A DNA stretch of 64,000 bases from Epiperipatus broadwayi (Eukaryota; Onychophora; Udeonychophora; Euonychophora; Peripatidae), in assembly GCA_028023455.1 (NCBI GenBank), contig JAQFVV010000013.1:2606001-2670000 (forward strand), read 5' to 3'. The notes under the pieces were generated by a model. That model saw only the letters and a program-made list of their open reading frames with translations, ran no database searches and was not told where the DNA came from. How positions within the stretch are numbered: position 1 is the stretch's first letter; each line of letters begins with the position of its first letter. The position numbers were made by a program, and so were the translations under genes. Below are positions 59,480-64,000 of this stretch, piece after piece.

Positions 59480-61450
59480 GAATGAGTAATGTTTAATTAA
59501 CAAACAAAAAAAAAAATATTAACAACTGATGTATAAATTGACTATACAAATTTCAGATTGTATAAATAGCAAAGATAATTCATACATTTAAATTAAAAAT
59601 TGAAATAATTTATTAGAATATTTATGCAAGAACTGACAAATTTATCCAGCATTAATTCTTATAAATTGATCTGAATTTTTAAAAAATTATTGTAGAATTT
59701 TAGTAATAATTAAAATTAAGATGCTGATAATTGGAATGATAATCTGATAAAAATCTATTTTCAAAGTGTAGGATAAGTCAAATAAATATCATTTGATAAA
59801 AATAATAAAAAGATAAAGCAAATATTGAAACATACTTAACATATTTCATTTGGATTTTAACAAAAAGTCATTTCAATTATATAGCTGTTTATAATATTTC
59901 TTTTTCATTTACCATCTATTTTTTTTAAATTCCTTATAATATAAAATAACATCTTACATTTGAATATATATATATATTGATGACAACAGCAGTTGTATTC
60001 TAGTGAAGATATTACCCAAACTAATCTCTAGCTTGCTGATATTATCGAGACAAAATATAGCTTGAAATGTAATTTTATAGAAATACGATATAGTGATTCA
60101 TGAAGAAACAATTTCTTACAATTGATCAGAATAGAAGTTTTTCTTATGCACACATTATCCGAGGCAATCATTTACCCATATTACAGGTATCAATCTGTAA
60201 TGTATAAGCAATATCACCAATTTGTAGGGCATTGGCATAGCTTATTGCACAGAGCTATTGATTATTTTCTCACTGGCTTTTGTTTGTTTTAAGCATTTAT
60301 TCTTTGGTATTCTTCCAAGTTATTCTTACATTCTTGACTATTCTTTAAATTTAGAATTTATTTTCTTTTTGAAATTTTTGTAGACATTTTTTTAATATAT
60401 ATTTTTGGTTTATTTTGATCTATATTATTTGGGCAAACTGTTCTGAAAAATTTACACTGTCTATTTTAACTGTATTTGATTTGGACTTAGCAGATAATTG
60501 AAGAGGAAATTTTTCTAAAATATATATATCTTGCAGAGTAATTAAACAGTTTTTCATACAGTATGGCAATTGAATAACAAATATTTCATATATTGTGTCA
60601 ATCTCCTGATTTGTTTATTTATATATTAAGGTATGTTAATCTATCAAATACAAATATTATATTATTATTTTTGGATCACTCACATTTAGTCTTCCATAAT
60701 ATCTCTATTATATATATACTCTCAACTAAAACTTTGATATTACCTTAGCACAGAAATATGAGACCACAGTGGTCATAAGAGTAATTAAGATTTTAGAACA
60801 TTGAAAATAAAGAAATAATATCAAGAAATACATAGAATATTTAATTAACAAAAAAGTAATACTAACAACCAATATATGTCAGCTATCTACAGTTTTACTA
60901 TATTATAAATAACATATATAATTTAAAACATCTAAATTAAGAGCTATAACAAGAGTATCAATATATGAAGTTAGCTTATTTTTTATATCATTAATGAATT
61001 AAAAATTAATATGCTAGTAAAATATTCTGATATAAAAATCTATTACTAAAATATAGAATAAGTCATATAAATATCATTTGATAAAAATAATTTAAAAAAT
61101 GGAAAATGTATTAATAACTTGTTATATAGAAAAAAAAATTTTTTAAAAAAAATTTAGAAGTTTATTATTATTTCTAATTTGGGTAAGCCCTATTTCAATT
61201 ACATGCTCATTTGTAATATTTCTTTCATGTCATCTTATTTCTTAATATTATTTTCACTATTGCATAATATTTCTTATTTTTAGATATATATATACTGGCA
61301 ATAACAATAGCTATAATTATTGCAGCAAAGGAAGAAAATTTTTCTACCTTTGGTCAGCTAATTCCTTATTAAATAAACAAATCTCTATAAATGTTTCTGA
61401 AAATGCCAGAGTGAAAATCTAGTTTGAAATCTAAATTCACAGAAATTATA
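59480..61450 (+). repeat. Imperfect tandem duplication, period about 1.35 kb
   Basis: Blocks near 59490-60100 recur near 60840-61450 in order. Examples are 'TTTAATTAACAAA', 'AAATATCATTTGATAAAAAT' (59784 and 61068), a TATATA-rich block (59965 and 61283), and 'GAAAATCTAGTTTGAAAT'-like sequence. Divergence is high. No gene was seen in either unit. Confidence 0.5.
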
Positions 61451-62081
61451 AATCTAAATAAAAGTTGTGTTTTTTTTTAAATTTATCTACAGTTGTTGCC
61501 GAAGTCGATAATGGTTGGAGCAAGCCATCAATCTGCAGAATTTTATCACTGGCTTGTCTCTTCCTGTCTTTTCAAAGGAAACTCAAGCTCATTTGACTCT
61601 CAATTGACTTAATGCTATTTATGTACATTCAAAATATTTATTTAAATACAATCAGGTGCTTGAAAAATTTATGCAAACATTTTACAATAAATTTCAAAAT
61701 CAATGAGATTAATTAATTTAGTAAAATCAAAGTTAATCACTTTCCAAGCTTACCATCACTAAAATCCTGTTTTTAAAAACATAATAGTGATAACAAACAA
61801 AAGAAAATAAGACAAGTTAAAACTTTATTTTCGTTTTAAGAATAATATAATTAAAAATAGATAAACATATTCCATTTTGTAATTAAAATAATACAAAACA
61901 TTAATTTTTTTTAAAAATATTAAAAAATTATATATAGAATAATCATTTTTTATGACATCTCAATTTATAGAGTCAAGAAGCATATTATCATTATGTGAGA
62001 ATGTATTAAGACAATATGATATAAACCTAACAAAACATCATATGATCAACATTTCATATGCTTATATAGGCTGTTAATAAC
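61451..62081. other. AT-rich DNA, nothing recognised
   Basis: No gene or repeat boundary was recognised before the third hammerhead element. Confidence 0.4.
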
Positions 62082-62317
62082 ACTAGCAAACTCTCCATAC
62101 ATTAGTGCCTGCTGGAGTGTTGCATTAGATCCTAAGATCTAGGTGCAGTGTTCTCAAATCCAAGGCTCCTCACTGATGAAAGCCACAAGCTAGAAACTAG
62201 TTTAGGGATATTGGATGAGTAGGCCCAAGATAGGGATTTTATGCACAAAACTAACCTGCATCCATTGATTACAAAGGCTCGCACTTGGTGGCATCATTAT
62301 ATGAAGAGTTTGCTAGT
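62082..62317. mobile_element. Short hammerhead-family fold-back, third copy
   Basis: Ends are ACTAGCAAACTCT and its complement AGAGTTTGCTAGT, 236 bp apart. The left end is a short inverted piece of the family ('CTCTCCATAC'). From about 62115 the plus-oriented part runs 'TGCATTAGATCCTAAGATCT' to the hammerhead and on to 'GGGATTTTATGCACAA' and 'CATCCATTGATTAC', matching 34900-35070. It is an internally deleted relative of 33955-35146, again as an inverted repeat. Confidence 0.7.
62167..62208 (+). ncRNA. Type I hammerhead motif with canonical CUGAUGA
   Basis: Stem I strand UCCUCA (62167-62172) is followed by the canonical CUGAUGA (62173-62179). Stem II is AGC/GCU with loop CACAA, GAAA is at 62193-62196, stem III has 2 bp (loop UA), and the cleavage base is U at 62202 (GUU, allowed). 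Stem I partner UAGGGA has one C-A mismatch. Stem I is thus weaker than in the other two copies, while the core is the best. Confidence 0.65.
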
Positions 62318-64000
62318 ATAATAGGATATATTGAATATAAAGTGATTTACACATTTATATTTGATGTGAAAGTTGTCAGCTCTTATTCATTTAAATATAA
62401 ACTACTCTATTTTTTTTCTCTATTGAATGGAATTTTTTTTCTTATGATAATAATTAATATTTTGACAAACACATTGGCGCTCTTGGACGAAACATCAATT
62501 ATTATCATGAGAATAAAACTTTTCCATTAAAAAAAAAAACAACAGAATACAATAATTTATCTTTATAGTTAACAATCATTTATAAATGAAATAAACATAA
62601 AAGTAGATTTTTTTTTAAAAAAAGGATGAAGACGGATTTACAGTTTATAAAACACTTTTTTTTTTTTTAGTTTAAACTTTTAATTAAATCACAAACTTAC
62701 AACAAAAATGAAAATAGTTAACATTTTCAGTAAAGTTGTATCATAAATACATTAAATATAACACTTTAAGTGACAAACCAAAACTGAAGTTAATGTTGTA
62801 CAATTTATTCTATAGTAATACTAATTATATAAATAAATATTAAGCCACAGAAAATTTACAGTGTAACTAGCATCCTTGACAGCATATAATTCTATTTTAT
62901 ATAAGAAAATTGGAAAATAGAATGCATCTGCTATTCAGAAAAGTGGATATACCATAACCTGATTTAATCTTTATTTATATAATTGATATTAGTATAATTG
63001 ATTTTATAAGATTAATTTCAATTTCTTTTTATTAAATATATTTGTACAATGAGATAAAGATTCATTATATAGCTTTAAAATTGAGATGCAAAGAAAGGGA
63101 AGCAATGATAAATCACCACTGATAAAGATCACAGTATTCTATTGCCTCATTACTCAACTTCCCATCAGTTACAGAATTTAAAATATATACACATCTATTG
63201 ACAATTTATTCAGAACATCTTTTTCAGTGTTGTTAATTTTTTTTTGATATTTGAGCATTCAAAGACTTATTTAAAAATGTGTATTCTCTATTTTATCACA
63301 CTTTCTATTTATCAATTTCATTTCTTAGCATATTACTAAAATTCTTATAAATAATTATTCCCTCTATTCAGATTCAGCTGTTTATTACTCTACTTTACAA
63401 GCAAAGCTATCTTTCACATATGTCTGCTTTTGACAAGTTCTACACTTGTTTAATTTGAGCTTTTTTATTAATATTTTTTTAATTGTTATATCTTGTCATT
63501 TCTACAATCATAGAATTACATTACAATATTTGTTGATATCTAAATGAGCTTACGTATTTTTAAATATATTCATTTACTATTATTATATCCAAACACAACC
63601 TAAAATACTTGTGTATATATCCATGTACACATTTTTTCTTATATTGAAATGTATTTGAAAATCATAAAATGTTTGATACAATAATTTATTATTAGGAATG
63701 ATACATTTACAATTAGCAAACTGTTTTTAATTAAAAAATTAAATAATCTATCACTCTGCCCAAATTTACCAACAATAATTCCTCATGGCATTATCTCCAT
63801 CATCAGAATCGTATTCTTTTGTATTAAAGTGGCTGCTTTAATTAGCATGACTGCATTAGTCCAACATTAAGCCACCTGATTTTAAATTCATCATTCACTA
63901 TTATTACATTCTTTTACATTATATTTATTTTAATGGCCCCATCCCATTCTAATTCACCTGAAATATGCCAAAATTGCATGTAACTATTTGATAATACTTC
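62318..64000. other. AT-rich DNA, nothing recognised
   Basis: An 81-codon frame at 62285-62530 overlaps the end of the hammerhead element and has a hydrophobic, membrane-like composition typical of AT-rich chance frames. No motif, RNA gene or repeat was recognised to the window end. Confidence 0.45.

Noticed and set aside
62285-62530. 81-codon hydrophobic frame as a membrane protein
   Set aside because: It starts inside a fold-back element and has the composition expected of chance frames in AT-rich DNA.
1-64000. CRISPR array, bacterial operons, rRNA genes
   Set aside because: No regularly spaced identical repeats, no ribosome-binding-site-led gene strings and no rRNA-like conserved blocks were seen; the window is eukaryotic repeat-rich DNA.

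Overview
This window is a gene-poor, repeat-packed stretch of a strongly AT-rich animal genome (roughly three quarters A+T by eye, not counted). Nothing looks bacterial. There are no operons and no long intact reading frames, and no host gene could be recognised. What can be recognised is mostly mobile DNA in various states of decay: Penelope-like elements (PLEs), LTR retrotransposons with Ty3-type Gag, an L1/Tx1-like LINE, tRNA-derived SINEs, hAT- and pogo/Tigger-like miniature DNA transposons, and an inverted-repeat family carrying hammerhead ribozyme motifs. This mixture suggests an invertebrate metazoan. The species cannot be named from the sequence.

Layout. 1-1363: a SINE copy in anonymous AT-rich DNA. 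1364-8652: a minus-strand LTR element whose LTRs (1364-4099 and 5260-8652) are longer than its gag-only interior (4100-5259). Its LTRs hold later insertions: a LINE tail, an inverted SINE dimer with a 12-bp target duplication, a 52-bp scrap of the hammerhead family and a pogo-like miniature transposon. 8657-10820: two Penelope-like fragments in opposite orientation. 10830-12047: a SINE and two fold-back elements. 13077-21954: a second gag-only element with 2.4-2.7 kb LTRs. 22990-24115 and 48354-49450: inverted copies of one unclassified repeat. 26500-28712: an LTR fragment, a second pogo-like element and a SINE pair. 29486-33553: a short-LTR Ty3-type element that kept gag, protease and integrase traces but lost reverse transcriptase. 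33595-35146: a SINE and the best hammerhead element. 35147-48353: mostly unreadable AT-rich DNA with one clean hAT-like element. 49678-51950: fold-backs and a more GC-rich leader-like stretch. 52990-54978: a second hammerhead fold-back and a tandem duplication. 55279-59453: a 5'-truncated LINE. 59480-64000: an imperfect tandem duplication, a third hammerhead element and anonymous DNA.

How the parts may fit together. The most notable system is a dispersed family, with at least three substantial copies here, built from tandem monomers (456 bp in the clearest copy). The copies carry type I hammerhead cores whose stem I pairing is kept, with a compensatory U-G to U-A change. In animals such small tandem hammerhead repeats ('retrozymes') are associated with Penelope-like machinery, and PLE remnants lie in the same window. 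Unusually, these hammerhead copies, some of the SINEs and the PLE pair are all arranged as inverted dimers. One SINE dimer clearly inserted as a single unit, because the paralogous LTR preserves the empty site.
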